The notes: generated from the letters alone by a model not told the origin. Counted from the stretch's first letter, positions 7,673-16,645 are shown. The stretch: 53,857 bases of DNA from an uncultured Caryophanales bacterium (GCA_946539445.1 CAMNHK010000007.1:1-53857), one strand, 5' to 3'. Numbers and translations: made by a program.

Positions 7673-9004
7673 ATGTCAATAATAGCAAGCTTTGCACTAC
7701 CACATCCACCTCTAATCGTAGCAGAAGTTGGAAGAGGAAGAGAAATAGAAATTCAAAAAACAATAGATTCTTATGAAAAAATAGCAAATGAAATTTCAAA
7801 ATTAAAACCAGAAACGATTATTATATCTTCCCCTCATACGCAATGTTTTAAAGATTACTTCTATATATCCAGCAAAGAAAGAATGACAGGATCTTTTCAA
7901 AACTTTGGAGCAAGTAGTGTATCATTTGATGAGAAAATAGATTTAGAACTAGCAACTGAAATAAAAAGAATTGCTCAAGAAAATAATTTTCCAGCAGGAT
8001 TCATCGAGAAAGAAATTATGTTAGATCATGGGACTATGGTACCTTTATACTTTATTCATAAAAAATTAAAAGAAGTAAAAATCATTGTGATTGGTTTATC
8101 GGCGTTGCCTCTAAAGGATCACTTTCAATTTGGTCAAATCATAAAAAAAGCTATTGATAACACAAATCGAAAAGTCATTTTTATAGCAAGTGGAGATTTA
8201 TCCCATAAACTGCAAGAATATGGTCCTTATGGATTTACCGAGGAAGGACCTATCTATGAAGAAAAAATCATCCATACCATGACAAAAGCAAATTTCGATG
8301 AACTGTTAGAATATGATGCAAAGTTATTATCGGATTGTGCAGAGTGTGGTCATCCATCTTTTACAATTATGTCTGGAGTATGGAATCATAAAAAAGTAAA
8401 GCCAACATTCTATTCTCATGAAGACAAAACAGGAGTAGGATATGGAATATGGTCTTATTATCCAGAAGATGAATATGTAAATCTTGCGAAAGAATCCATA
8501 GAATATTTTGTAAAAAAGCAAACACATCTACCGATTCCTAAATTCTTATCAAAAGAATTTTATGAGCAAAAAAGAGGAGTATTTGTCTCCATCCATAAAA
8601 GAGGAGAATTAAGAGGCTGTATTGGAACGATTCTACCAATAAGAAAGAATATAGCAGAAGAAATAATAGAAAATGCTATCTCCGCAGCCACAAAAGATCC
8701 AAGATTTCCAGAAATAAGAGAAGAAGAACTACCAGATTTAGAAATAAAAGTAGATATTTTAACAACACCAGAAAGAATTGAAAATATCGATCAATTAAAT
8801 CCTAAAAAATATGGTGTAATTGTCTCAAATTCTTGGAAAAAAGGATTATTACTACCAGATTTAGAAGGAATAGACAGAGCGGAAGAACAAATATCGATTG
8901 CAAGAAAAAAAGCTGGAATTACAGACTCAGAAACAATAAAATTAGAAAGGTTTGAAGTAATTCGTCATGAATCGCCTTTTCAAAAAAAGGAAGAAGTGAT
9001 ATAA
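7673..9004 (+). CDS. MEMO/LigB-like domain fused to AMMECR1 domain (AmmeMemoRadiSam A/B)
   Basis: A 443-residue two-domain protein. Residues 1-265 are a MEMO/LigB-type (class III extradiol dioxygenase-like) domain; candidate metal or active-site residues are H11 (ALPHPP), H55 (SPHTQ), H119 (LDHG), D175 and H178 (SGDLSH) and C222/C225 (DCAECGHPS). Residues 270-443 are an AMMECR1 domain with the family motif LRGCIG at 313-318. In other bacteria these two occur with a radical SAM protein as the AmmeMemoRadiSam system, of unknown reaction; no such partner is in this window. The ATG is preceded by AGGAGG. The fused form is known, so the call is firm even though the function is not. Confidence 0.92.
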   Translation: MSIIASFALPHPPLIVAEVGRGREIEIQKTIDSYEKIANEISKLKPETIIISSPHTQCFKDYFYISSKERMTGSFQNFGASSVSFDEKIDLELATEIKRIAQENNFPAGFIEKEIMLDHGTMVPLYFIHKKLKEVKIIVIGLSALPLKDHFQFGQIIKKAIDNTNRKVIFIASGDLSHKLQEYGPYGFTEEGPIYEEKIIHTMTKANFDELLEYDAKLLSDCAECGHPSFTIMSGVWNHKKVKPTFYSHEDKTGVGYGIWSYYPEDEYVNLAKESIEYFVKKQTHLPIPKFLSKEFYEQKRGVFVSIHKRGELRGCIGTILPIRKNIAEEIIENAISAATKDPRFPEIREEELPDLEIKVDILTTPERIENIDQLNPKKYGVIVSNSWKKGLLLPDLEGIDRAEEQISIARKKAGITDSETIKLERFEVIRHESPFQKKEEVI

Positions 9005-9028
9005 TCAAACAGAAATGTGGTGGTTGTA

Positions 9029-10174
9029 GTGAAAAAGAAAAAATGGATAATATTGCTTATTATAGGATTATTGGTAATAGGATTAGGAGTAGGCGGATAC
9101 CTATTTTATGATAGTAAAAAATTAAAAGTGAAGTATAAAAAAGAAAACATAATTAATATACATGAACCCTTTTACAATACCGATCCTATCAAAAAAATTA
9201 CAAATGGTTCTCTAATAACCAAAAAGAAATCAGTAAATACATCCAAATTAGGAAAACAAACAATAACATTAAAAATTAAAAATTATTTTAATAAAGTAAA
9301 AACAATTAAATATTCCCTAGAAATAGTAGATAAAGAAGAACCTGTAATTGTCTTTAATCCAACACTATCCATAGAAGAAGGAAATGAACTAGATTTAAAA
9401 TCCGGTGTTAGCGTTACGGACAATTCAGAAGAAGTAATTGATGTTTTAATAGAAGGAGAATATGATTTTAATACCCCAGGTACGTATAATCTTGTATATG
9501 TAGCAAAAGACTCTTCTGGTAATGAAAAAAGAGAAGCTTTTACCTTACAAGTAACCAAAAAAGTAGTAATAGAACAACCAAGAGAAGGATATGTATCACC
9601 AGATAGAGATTTTACAACATCAAATGGTCATCATGGAACCGTAAGAAATGGAATTACCTATATAGATGGAATCATGATTGCGAATAAAACATTTGCATTA
9701 CCATCGAGTTACAATCCAGGAGATATTCTAGGATATGTTTGGGAAGCGTTTCAACAAATGCAAGGAGCCGCCGCCCAAGAAGGAGTATACTTTGATATCG
9801 TAAGTGGGTTCCGTTCTTATACTTATCAAAAGAACTTATACAATCGATATGTTGCCCAGGATGGAAAAGTCGAAGCAGATACTTATTCTGCTCGCCCAGG
9901 ACACTCTGAACATCAAACAGGTCTAGCAATGGACATTGGTGCGATTGATCGAAACTACGGAAATCAACCGGGAGGAATCTGGTTAGCAACGAATGCTTGG
10001 AAATACGGATTTATTCTTCGTTATCCAAATGGTAAATCAGGAGAAACAGGATACATCTATGAACCATGGCATTTCCGTTATGTTGGAAAAGAACTGGCAG
10101 AAGCAGTTTATAATAATGGAGATTGGATTACACTTGAAACTTATTTTGGAATCAATAGTGAATATACATACTAA
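9029..10174 (+). CDS. D-alanyl-D-alanine carboxypeptidase, VanY/M15 family
   Basis: A 381-residue membrane-anchored peptidase that should trim the terminal D-Ala from peptidoglycan stem peptides outside the cell. Order: a basic N-terminus and one membrane helix, a linker, an Ig-like DUF5011-type domain (VSVTDNSEE...NTPGTYNLVYVAKDSSGN), then the M15 domain. Zinc ligands are H295 (SEHQTGLAMD), D302 in the same motif and H348 (EPWHFRYVG). A GTG start at 9029 is preferred because a GGTGG ribosome-binding site lies 5 bases upstream; an earlier GTG at 9017 would put that site inside the gene. It lies 24 bases after the MEMO gene with no terminator between, so co-transcription is likely. Confidence 0.92.
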   Translation: MKKKKWIILLIIGLLVIGLGVGGYLFYDSKKLKVKYKKENIINIHEPFYNTDPIKKITNGSLITKKKSVNTSKLGKQTITLKIKNYFNKVKTIKYSLEIVDKEEPVIVFNPTLSIEEGNELDLKSGVSVTDNSEEVIDVLIEGEYDFNTPGTYNLVYVAKDSSGNEKREAFTLQVTKKVVIEQPREGYVSPDRDFTTSNGHHGTVRNGITYIDGIMIANKTFALPSSYNPGDILGYVWEAFQQMQGAAAQEGVYFDIVSGFRSYTYQKNLYNRYVAQDGKVEADTYSARPGHSEHQTGLAMDIGAIDRNYGNQPGGIWLATNAWKYGFILRYPNGKSGETGYIYEPWHFRYVGKELAEAVYNNGDWITLETYFGINSEYTY

Positions 10175-10177
10175 AAA

Positions 10178-10201
10178 AAAAGACACCATCCGGTGTCTTT
10201 T
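10178..10201. terminator. Bidirectional terminator between convergent genes
   Basis: AAAAGACACC (10178-10187), loop ATCC, GGTGTCTTTT (10192-10201). It serves the carboxypeptidase gene and the convergent lipoprotein gene. Confidence 0.9.
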
Positions 10202-10898
10202 AGCATTCATAACCATCTACACATATCGTAAAAGTTGCTTGACTATTACCACGATAAATACCATCTAAAAAATCATCTTCACTATCATAAGTAAATACGG
10301 TAAGTACAATTTTAGAATGTATATCGGCACAACTATAACTACTTTGAAGCTTAATAGCCGTAAATAAAGTAGATTCATTATATTCATCATTTTCTATATG
10401 GGAATAAAAGCCTTTTCCTCGATTCGCATAATCATCATATAAATAATTCATCAAATATTCCCATTGATCCATCGCATTACTAGGATTCAAAATATTATAA
10501 GAAATAATTTCTCCATTTGCTAAAGTAAACTCTAAATGAAAGCCAATTTGAATAGGATGAATCGAATTATATTCTTGATACGTATTATAAAACTGATTTG
10601 CAAAACTATCCTGTAAATAGACTACATCCTCCCACGAAGGATATACTTGAAACAAGCCAATGTCTTCCTCAACATTTAACGTTTTATGTATATTAGACAA
10701 TCGAGTTAAGGTATTTCCTTGTAATTGATAAATACCAATAGGGGTAGTATTTAAATCCTCATAAACAGGTTCAATGGGAGTCTCAGGCACTTCTATTGTT
10801 TCCTCCTTTGTTTCCTCTGGAACCGGTTTTTCCTCTTTTATAAAAGAGCAACCACATAATAAAACACAAAGCAACAAAGCCATAATTAGTTTTTTCAT
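10200..10898 (-). CDS. Hypothetical lipoprotein
   Basis: A 232-residue exported lipoprotein. The N-terminus is a lipoprotein signal (MKKLIMALLLCVLLCGCS) with lipobox LCGC and lipidated C17. A low-complexity acidic, proline-rich linker (about 20-47) follows, then a folded domain starting near TPIGIYQLQGN and containing ENDEYNESTLFTAIKL and a terminal CVDGYEC. I do not recognise the domain. GAGAGGTG precedes the start on the minus strand and a TATAAT-like -10 lies at 10915-10920. Confidence 0.82.
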   Translation of the reverse strand: MKKLIMALLLCVLLCGCSFIKEEKPVPEETKEETIEVPETPIEPVYEDLNTTPIGIYQLQGNTLTRLSNIHKTLNVEEDIGLFQVYPSWEDVVYLQDSFANQFYNTYQEYNSIHPIQIGFHLEFTLANGEIISYNILNPSNAMDQWEYLMNYLYDDYANRGKGFYSHIENDEYNESTLFTAIKLQSSYSCADIHSKIVLTVFTYDSEDDFLDGIYRGNSQATFTICVDGYEC

Positions 10899-10961
10899 AA
10901 AACACCTCTCTTACATTATAGTATAAAAAATAGAAAATGTCCTAGAAGAAACCAAAAAATA

Positions 10962-10970
10962 TGATAGAAT
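10962..10970 (+). promoter_or_regulatory. Extended -10 promoter
   Basis: TG, A, then TAGAAT at 10965-10970, 17 bases before the start of the DUF5684-like gene. Confidence 0.6.
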
Positions 10971-10987
10971 AAGAATAGGGTGATACT

Positions 10988-11344
10988 ATGATAAAAACTA
11001 TTGTGATTGCATATTGCATTGTTTTATATTTATCCATTCCAGGATTTATAGGAAAAGCCGGCTATAATTGGCTTTTAGGATTTATACCATTCTTAAATTT
11101 TTACTTATTTATAAGAGTATTAAACATAAAACCAATCCTATTAATTCTAATTGGAATTTTACTAATTATTTCACCTTTTCGTTCTTTTATCGCAACCGCA
11201 ATGATTGTTTATTTACCATTTATGATAGGAGATTGCTACGAAACCAATCTAACGTATTCTTTTCTAGGACTCATAATGCCATTTTTCATATTTCCGTTTA
11301 TTGCCTATTTCCACGGATATTATTTATATGAGGGGGTAGAATAA
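10988..11344 (+). CDS. Small membrane protein, DUF5684-like
   Basis: A 118-residue protein with four hydrophobic segments. The motif GKAGYNWLLGFIPFLNFYLF resembles the DUF5684 core (K/AG..GW...IP..N.Y), found in small Firmicute membrane proteins often near signal peptidases. The match is by eye. The stop overlaps the start of the transglutaminase-like gene, so the two are co-translated and may act together at the membrane. Confidence 0.75.
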   Translation: MIKTIVIAYCIVLYLSIPGFIGKAGYNWLLGFIPFLNFYLFIRVLNIKPILLILIGILLIISPFRSFIATAMIVYLPFMIGDCYETNLTYSFLGLIMPFFIFPFIAYFHGYYLYEGVE

Positions 11345-12237
11345 TGAGATTTTTTAAAAAACATCGATTTTTAACCATAATTTTATTAGTATTTAGTTTC
11401 TTTCTATACGAAAATTTCACAAAAGCCGTAGACTATGATCGAAACACCGAAAAAGAATCCAACCATTTTGTAAATGAGTTATATAAAAGTGATGATTCCA
11501 TTTACAATAATTACTTATCCGAAGAAGATCAAAAAATGTATGACTTAATACTAAGTATGGCCAAAAACTATCAAATTAGGAAAGTAATTCCCTTAGAAGA
11601 ATATAATTGTGAAGATTATGTAGATTGTTCTGATTTTATTGATACTGCCAATAGTGCACTTTACGTCGATCATCCAGAACTTATGAATTATGCAGGATAT
11701 CGATGGAGATATCATAATCATATACTAACGCTTTCGTTGCAATATTCCTATCATTTACCAATCAAAGATACAATTGGACTTCTACGAACGGAAAAGATAA
11801 TAGCAAATATTGAAGAAAAAACAAAAAATATGACCGATCAAGAAAAAATATTATATGTTTATAATTGGATGGGAGAAAATAATACCTATGATAATATATT
11901 TACCTATCTATCAAAAAATCAATCCATCTATAACGTGTTTGTAAAGAAAAATGCTGTATGTGCAGGTTTTGCCAAAGCAAGCCAAATTATATTTCAAAAA
12001 ATTGGTATCGAATCTTATGTAATACAAGGAAGTTCTAATGTAGAACACATGTGGAATATTGTGAAATATGAAGATAAATACTATTATTTTGATTCTACCA
12101 TAGCGGTATCCGTTAAAAATAAAAACAGTTTACATTACTACGATGGTCTAAAACAATCTGAAATGAATTACTATACCGTAAAATTCCCAGATTGGTACCC
12201 AAAAGTAGAAAAAACAAATATGTTTGAAATCCAATAA
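11344..12237 (+). CDS. Membrane-anchored transglutaminase-like protein
   Basis: A 297-residue protein with one N-terminal membrane helix (about 9-22) and an extracellular transglutaminase/papain-like domain. The catalytic triad is visible: C206 in NAVCAGFAKA, H235 in VEHMWNIV and D250 in YYYFDSTIA. Bacterial members of this superfamily act as proteases or protein crosslinkers; the substrate is unknown. It overlaps the DUF5684-like gene by 1 base. It is the first of three transglutaminase-like proteins in the window (others at 26467 and 31760). Confidence 0.88.
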   Translation: MRFFKKHRFLTIILLVFSFFLYENFTKAVDYDRNTEKESNHFVNELYKSDDSIYNNYLSEEDQKMYDLILSMAKNYQIRKVIPLEEYNCEDYVDCSDFIDTANSALYVDHPELMNYAGYRWRYHNHILTLSLQYSYHLPIKDTIGLLRTEKIIANIEEKTKNMTDQEKILYVYNWMGENNTYDNIFTYLSKNQSIYNVFVKKNAVCAGFAKASQIIFQKIGIESYVIQGSSNVEHMWNIVKYEDKYYYFDSTIAVSVKNKNSLHYYDGLKQSEMNYYTVKFPDWYPKVEKTNMFEIQ

Positions 12238-12263
12238 AAAAGAACGAATTTCGTTCTTTTATT
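12237..12263. terminator. Bidirectional terminator
   Basis: A palindrome AAAAGAACGAA/TTCGTTCTTTT lies between the convergent transglutaminase-like and glycosyltransferase genes. It begins at the stop codon of the plus-strand gene and covers the minus-strand stop. Confidence 0.85.
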
Positions 12264-13710
12264 TTTTAAATATTTCTTCGTAAGGAGCATAAAAAGAATC
12301 CGTATAATGGTAAGAAATTTCTTTTCCTTTATTTTCATAGATCTTTTTAGCATATTCTAGCAAAGTAGAATGATTATCATCCTCAAATGCCTCGAAAGGA
12401 ATAATAAAGCCATTTTCTCCATCCTTTACCCCTAGTTCATAAAAAGCATCCAGAGGCGTACCAATCACTTTCGTTTGTAAAGAAAGAGCCTCAATCATAG
12501 AATAGGGCATTGCTTCCGTATCACTTAATAAAACAAAATAATCACTATCTTCGACATAAGGATATACATTATAGATTCTAGATCGATAGATTAAACCATT
12601 ATGATTCGTATTTTCTTGATAATCCGTAAACACATTCCAAGTATAAGGAATATCCAATTCATCGAAGCAAGCCGCTAGTTTTTCAATTCGATCAAAACGT
12701 TTACAAGAATCATATCGTTGAGCGGATACCAATCGTAAATGAGGTTTTACAAATTGAGGATCTAATTGAAAAGGATTTAAAATAGCCTTTACAGTTGTAA
12801 AAGGAAAGAATTTTTGACTCTTTTTTCTAGCAATATCCGAAACAGCAATATATTCGGAATAAATATCATCATAAAATATGTCATAACTATCCGAGAAATC
12901 CTCCATTAATCCATGGATAAATAAAAAATTTTTTTCTAAGTAAAATATATTTTTAGGATAATAAATATGGGAGTACGTACAAAGAAGTCTATCACACACA
13001 TAATTATCATAATAATTACGCTTCACACAATGAAAATAGTTCTCTAACATCTTCAAAGTTGGTTCCCATATTTCATCATAAAGTAGGGTAATATCATATT
13101 GCTTGCCAAAACAACGACTAATATTTAACACCCAACTGACATAACCATTAAATACGCAATTACACCCATCAGCAATATAAAGAATGTTTTTATAATAGTG
13201 CTGATTTTTAACATCTATATAATAATTCTTATCTCTAGATAAATAGGCACAAACAGGGCGATGATAATAAATAACATCTCCAATAGAAGAGCGTTTTCGA
13301 AATATTTTTGCAATGGAATCATTTAGAGAGGGAGAATAAGGTAATTCTAAGGTTTTTATGAGCTTCTTAGTACGAAAAATATAACTCCAAATAGTATCAA
13401 AGACAAATGGAATGTTCTTTGCAAGCTCCTTTTCATTATGATTGATTTTATGTTCTTTTGAATCCCGATATTTATATAAAATATCATAGTTAAGAAAACA
13501 GCAATCAAAATCTTCTTCAATCTTTTCATAGATTTTTTCAAAATAATGTTCATCAACCATATCAACATCTCGCATAAAAGCAACATACTTGGTATGAACT
13601 TTATGTAAGATAGATAATAAATTTTTACCGTTACAGGGGATAACTTTAATCGAACCATAGGATATTTTTTTTCTTTGTTTTGTCAATAAAATAAATGTAA
13701 TTGTTCCCAT
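12259..13710 (-). CDS. Glycosyltransferase with C-terminal GT4-like domain
   Basis: A 483-residue protein that appears to hold two glycosyltransferase-like parts. Residues 1-170 have the look of a GT-A/GT2 remnant (ITFILLTKQ, YVAFMRDVDMVDEHYFEKI with a DVD in the usual DxD position). Residues 170-483 resemble a GT4/GT-B enzyme: RLVSAQRYDSCKRFDRIEKL binds the sugar nucleotide in this family, and DTEAMPYSMIEALSLQTKVIGTPL carries the conserved E-x7-E region. It likely builds a cell-surface glycan or teichoic acid glycosylation. GAGGTGG lies before the start. The next glycosyltransferase (27695) is distant, so there is no cluster here. Confidence 0.82.
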   Translation of the reverse strand: MGTITFILLTKQRKKISYGSIKVIPCNGKNLLSILHKVHTKYVAFMRDVDMVDEHYFEKIYEKIEEDFDCCFLNYDILYKYRDSKEHKINHNEKELAKNIPFVFDTIWSYIFRTKKLIKTLELPYSPSLNDSIAKIFRKRSSIGDVIYYHRPVCAYLSRDKNYYIDVKNQHYYKNILYIADGCNCVFNGYVSWVLNISRCFGKQYDITLLYDEIWEPTLKMLENYFHCVKRNYYDNYVCDRLLCTYSHIYYPKNIFYLEKNFLFIHGLMEDFSDSYDIFYDDIYSEYIAVSDIARKKSQKFFPFTTVKAILNPFQLDPQFVKPHLRLVSAQRYDSCKRFDRIEKLAACFDELDIPYTWNVFTDYQENTNHNGLIYRSRIYNVYPYVEDSDYFVLLSDTEAMPYSMIEALSLQTKVIGTPLDAFYELGVKDGENGFIIPFEAFEDDNHSTLLEYAKKIYENKGKEISYHYTDSFYAPYEEIFKK

Positions 13711-13768
13711 AAAACCACCTCTATAATAAAGTATAGCATAGTTTTGGAATCAAAAGAATAAAAAGAAA

Positions 13769-13797
13769 TTGACAAGAAAAAAAGAAAGTTTTAAAAT
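13769..13797 (+). promoter_or_regulatory. Promoter of the aspS leader
   Basis: TTGACA (13769-13774), a 17-base spacer, TAAAAT (13792-13797). This is a near-consensus sigma-A promoter; transcription should begin near 13804, at the 5' end of the T-box. Confidence 0.85.
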
Positions 13798-13804
13798 ATA
13801 CGTA

Positions 13805-14020
13805 GAAACGTTGATTAAGAGGAGTACTTTTATCCAATTTTCAAGAGAGCACATGGTTGGTGAAAATGTGTAAAGAAGATAATAGGAAGACACTTAAGAG
13901 TTGATTAAGAAATTAATCCGGTTAATACCGTTATCAATAAAGTGACTATGAAAATAGTAATGTGGGTGGTACCGCGGATTCAACAGTTATTCGTCCCTTT
14001 TGGGAAATAACTGTTTTTTT
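13805..14020 (+). promoter_or_regulatory. T-box riboswitch of aspS (tRNA-Asp sensing)
   Basis: A T-box leader that reads the charging state of tRNA-Asp. The conserved T-box TGGTACCGCGG is at 13967-13977 and a terminator follows at 13982-14020. In Stem I the base pairs TTAAG (13815-13819) with CTTAA (13893-13897). The internal loop just above holds AGGAGTA on the 5' side and GGAAGACA on the 3' side, which places GAC (Asp codon) at 13889-13891 as the specifier, followed by a purine. Uncharged tRNA-Asp should bind both the specifier and the T-box and favour the antiterminator, so aspS is made when aspartyl-tRNA is short. The T-box is certain; the specifier is a strong inference from position. 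Confidence 0.93.
13982..14020 (+). terminator. T-box leader terminator
   Basis: AACAGTTATT (13982-13991) pairs with AATAACTGTT (14006-14015) around an inner CCC/GGG stem, followed by a T-tract to 14020. It competes with the antiterminator containing the T-box. Confidence 0.92.
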
Positions 14021-14039
14021 ATGAGAAAGAAGGATGTAT

Positions 14040-15773
14040 ATGGAAAAACTAAAATATTACACAAAAGAAAACATAGGAGAAAAAGTATCCATAAATGGTT
14101 GGGTATCACGAGTTCGTAATTTAGGAGGATTAGTATTTATTGATTTAAGAAATCGCACGGGAATTATGCAAGTAGTAGTAAGACCAGAAAATGAGTACTA
14201 TGATTTAGCTTCTTCCCTAAAAAGTGAATATGTCATTCATGTAGAAGGAACCATTGTAGAAAGAGAAAGTAAAAATGCCAATATGGCAACAGGAGATATC
14301 GAAGTAGAAACAGAAAAATTAGAATTAATCAATAAATCAAAAGATATTCCTTTTATGATTACAAATGATACAACCGCATTAGAAGATACTCGTCTAAAAT
14401 ATCGTTATTTAGATTTAAGAAGAGAATATTTAAAAGAAAACTTTGTAATAAGAAATAAAATAACATTTGCTACTAGAAAATTCTTTAATGAATTAGATTT
14501 TTTGGAAGTAGAAACCCCAGTATTATGCAAAAGTACACCGGAAGGAGCCAGAGATTATCTAGTCCCAAGTAGAGTCAACAAAGGAAAATTTTATGCCTTA
14601 CCACAATCTCCTCAAATCTATAAACAATTATTAATGGTATCTGGATTTGAACGCTATTTTCAAATAGCCAAATGTTTCCGTGATGAGGATTTACGGGCAG
14701 ACCGTCAACCAGAATTCACGCAAATTGACGTAGAAATGTCATTTGTAGACGAAGAAGAAGTAATGAAGGTAGGAGAACAACTAGTAGCTAGAATCTTCAA
14801 AGAAGTAAAAGGAATCGATATACCACTACCTCTAATGAAAATGAAATATGATGACGCCATCAATCGTTATGGTTCTGATAAACCAGACTTAAGATTTGGA
14901 ATGGAAATTGAAGATATATCAAGTATCTTTAAAAATACAGAATTTTCCGTATTCAAAACCATCTTAGAAGAGAACGGAATCATCAATGCCATCGTTGTAA
15001 AAAACGCTGCTGAAAAATACTCTCGTAAAGATTTAGATAAGTTAACAGACTTTGTAAAAACCTATAAAGCACCAGGACTTGCTTATTTAAAATTCCAAGA
15101 AGAAGTTAGTGGTTCTATTGCCAAAGTAGTAAAAGAGGAAGAATTAAAGGAATTAAAAGAAAACTTAAAGATTGAAACAGGTGACTTAGTTTTAATTATC
15201 AGTGGCAAAAAAGAAATAGTAAAAACTTCTTTAGGAGCCTTACGTTGTAAAATAGCAAGAGACTTAAACTTAATCAAACAAGGAGACTATAAATTATTAT
15301 GGGTAGTAGATTTCCCATCTTTTGAATGGAGTGAAGAAGAAAATCGTTACATGGCATGTCACCATCCATTTACCAGTCCAAAAGATGAAGATGTAGATAA
15401 ACTACTAACGGATAAAGCTCACTGTTACAGTAAAGCCTATGACATCGTTATTAATGGTTATGAAGCTGGTGGTGGATCCATCCGTATCCACGATGAAAAA
15501 GTCCAAGAAACTATGTTTAAAGCTCTTGAATTAACAGAAAAAGATATCGAAGAAAAATTTGGTTTCTTTGTCGACGCATTAAAATATGGTTGTCCACCTC
15601 ATGGAGGATTTGCCATGGGATTAGACCGTTTAACAATGTTATTAGCCGAAACGGAAAACATTCGGGATGTAATAGCATTTCCTAAAACAGCATCCGCATC
15701 AGACTTAATGTGTGATTGTCCTAGTAGCGTCGATGAAAAACAATTAAAAGAACTCGGTTTAAAAATCAATTAA
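14040..15773 (+). CDS. aspS: Aspartate-tRNA ligase
   Basis: A 577-residue bacterial-type aspartyl-tRNA synthetase, class II. Order: OB-fold anticodon-binding domain (GWVSRVRNLGGLVFIDLRN), catalytic core with motif 2 (RYFQIAKCFRDEDLRADRQPEFTQ; the arginine and glutamate bind ATP), the GAD insertion typical of bacterial enzymes (about 280-420) and motif 3 (GLDRLTMLL). The 577-residue length fits the family. The ATG at 14040 is used rather than 14034 because AGAAGGA (14028-14034) needs about 5 bases of spacing. Expression is controlled by the T-box directly upstream. Confidence 0.97.
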   Translation: MEKLKYYTKENIGEKVSINGWVSRVRNLGGLVFIDLRNRTGIMQVVVRPENEYYDLASSLKSEYVIHVEGTIVERESKNANMATGDIEVETEKLELINKSKDIPFMITNDTTALEDTRLKYRYLDLRREYLKENFVIRNKITFATRKFFNELDFLEVETPVLCKSTPEGARDYLVPSRVNKGKFYALPQSPQIYKQLLMVSGFERYFQIAKCFRDEDLRADRQPEFTQIDVEMSFVDEEEVMKVGEQLVARIFKEVKGIDIPLPLMKMKYDDAINRYGSDKPDLRFGMEIEDISSIFKNTEFSVFKTILEENGIINAIVVKNAAEKYSRKDLDKLTDFVKTYKAPGLAYLKFQEEVSGSIAKVVKEEELKELKENLKIETGDLVLIISGKKEIVKTSLGALRCKIARDLNLIKQGDYKLLWVVDFPSFEWSEEENRYMACHHPFTSPKDEDVDKLLTDKAHCYSKAYDIVINGYEAGGGSIRIHDEKVQETMFKALELTEKDIEEKFGFFVDALKYGCPPHGGFAMGLDRLTMLLAETENIRDVIAFPKTASASDLMCDCPSSVDEKQLKELGLKIN

Positions 15774-15796
15774 AAGAACAGAAATGTTCTTTTTTG
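15772..15796 (+). terminator. Intrinsic terminator of aspS
   Basis: AAAAGAACA (15772-15780), loop GAAA, TGTTCTTTT (15785-15793), then T. It starts in the aspS stop codon. Confidence 0.9.
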
Positions 15797-15821
15797 TTAT
15801 AATATTAGAGGAGATGATAAT

Positions 15822-16619
15822 ATGTATTCCATCAAAAGAAAAGAAGATTATGATAAAATAAAAAAATATCATAGAGCGAAAGATATGTTAAATATACAAA
15901 TCTATTTTCCAGGACTAAGCCCAGTCGATGATCTAGCCATCATTACAGATGCCGAAGACTATGAAAAACATAAAGAAGAATTAAAGGAACTAACGCATAT
16001 CCGAAATGGAAATCCAATAACCGAGCCATGTATGGAGTCAATTCCCGTAAAAGAAGAGAATCCAAATGTCTTAGAAGTCCTAGAAAAAATAAAAGATAAG
16101 AATAAAAATGGAGTTGTCATATTATTCGATTTAAATACAGTAAAAACCGAAAGATATGAAAGAGAAGCCGGAATTAGTGTAGGAGTATCTCTTGGTAACC
16201 GGATACTAATTGATGCCGTTGGCAAAGGATTTGACGGAAGAGAAGTGTTAAAGGGAATTAGTTGCCACGAAAGGTACAACATTCCTTGGACCGATATCCG
16301 AAAAATAACAATCGATAATTTTAAGAATTATCGGACATATCGAATATCAGCAAAAGAGTATCCAGCCAGTAGAGAAGAGCGAATTGAGTATCTTAAATCA
16401 TGTGGTTTAGAGGAAGAAACAATACAAGAATTCATCCCAAAGAATTATCAAGATATTCCTGATTTCATATGGCTAAGTATTATAAAAAATATTATAAAAG
16501 TATTAGAAAAAGAAGAAGATTTGTTAAGAAGTGCTGGATTCTATGAATTTAATTTAAGTGGTCATACCGAAGGAAAATACTTTGCTCCATGGCAAATGGT
16601 AGACGATAAAAGAATGTAA
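15822..16619 (+). CDS. Hypothetical protein
   Basis: A 265-residue soluble protein that I do not recognise. It has no signal peptide or membrane helix. Distinctive stretches are VVILFDLNTVKTERYEREAG, ISVGVSLGNRILIDAVGKGFDGREVLKG and CHERYNIPWTDI, which read like a globular alpha/beta domain. Several lineages use such a FDLNT..E..E pattern to bind nucleotides, but nothing here allows a claim. It has a single-gene unit: TATAATA-like bases in 15797-15810, GAGGAG before the start and its own terminator. Confidence 0.72.
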   Translation: MYSIKRKEDYDKIKKYHRAKDMLNIQIYFPGLSPVDDLAIITDAEDYEKHKEELKELTHIRNGNPITEPCMESIPVKEENPNVLEVLEKIKDKNKNGVVILFDLNTVKTERYEREAGISVGVSLGNRILIDAVGKGFDGREVLKGISCHERYNIPWTDIRKITIDNFKNYRTYRISAKEYPASREERIEYLKSCGLEEETIQEFIPKNYQDIPDFIWLSIIKNIIKVLEKEEDLLRSAGFYEFNLSGHTEGKYFAPWQMVDDKRM

Positions 16620-16620
16620 A

Positions 16621-16645
16621 AAAAAAGTAGAAATTCTACTTTTTT
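16621..16645. terminator. Bidirectional terminator
   Basis: AAAAAAGTAG (16621-16630), loop AAATT, CTACTTTTTT (16636-16645). It lies between the convergent genes ending at 16619 and 16645. Confidence 0.85.

Noticed and set aside
7587-7799. N-terminal extension of the minus-strand frame at 7317-7799
   Set aside because: It covers the promoter and first 40 codons of the divergent MEMO gene, has low-complexity sequence and no ribosome-binding site; a good site lies before 7586.
9672-9989. Minus-strand frame inside the carboxypeptidase gene
   Set aside because: It is a shadow of the M15 domain, with no ribosome-binding site and no recognisable protein features.
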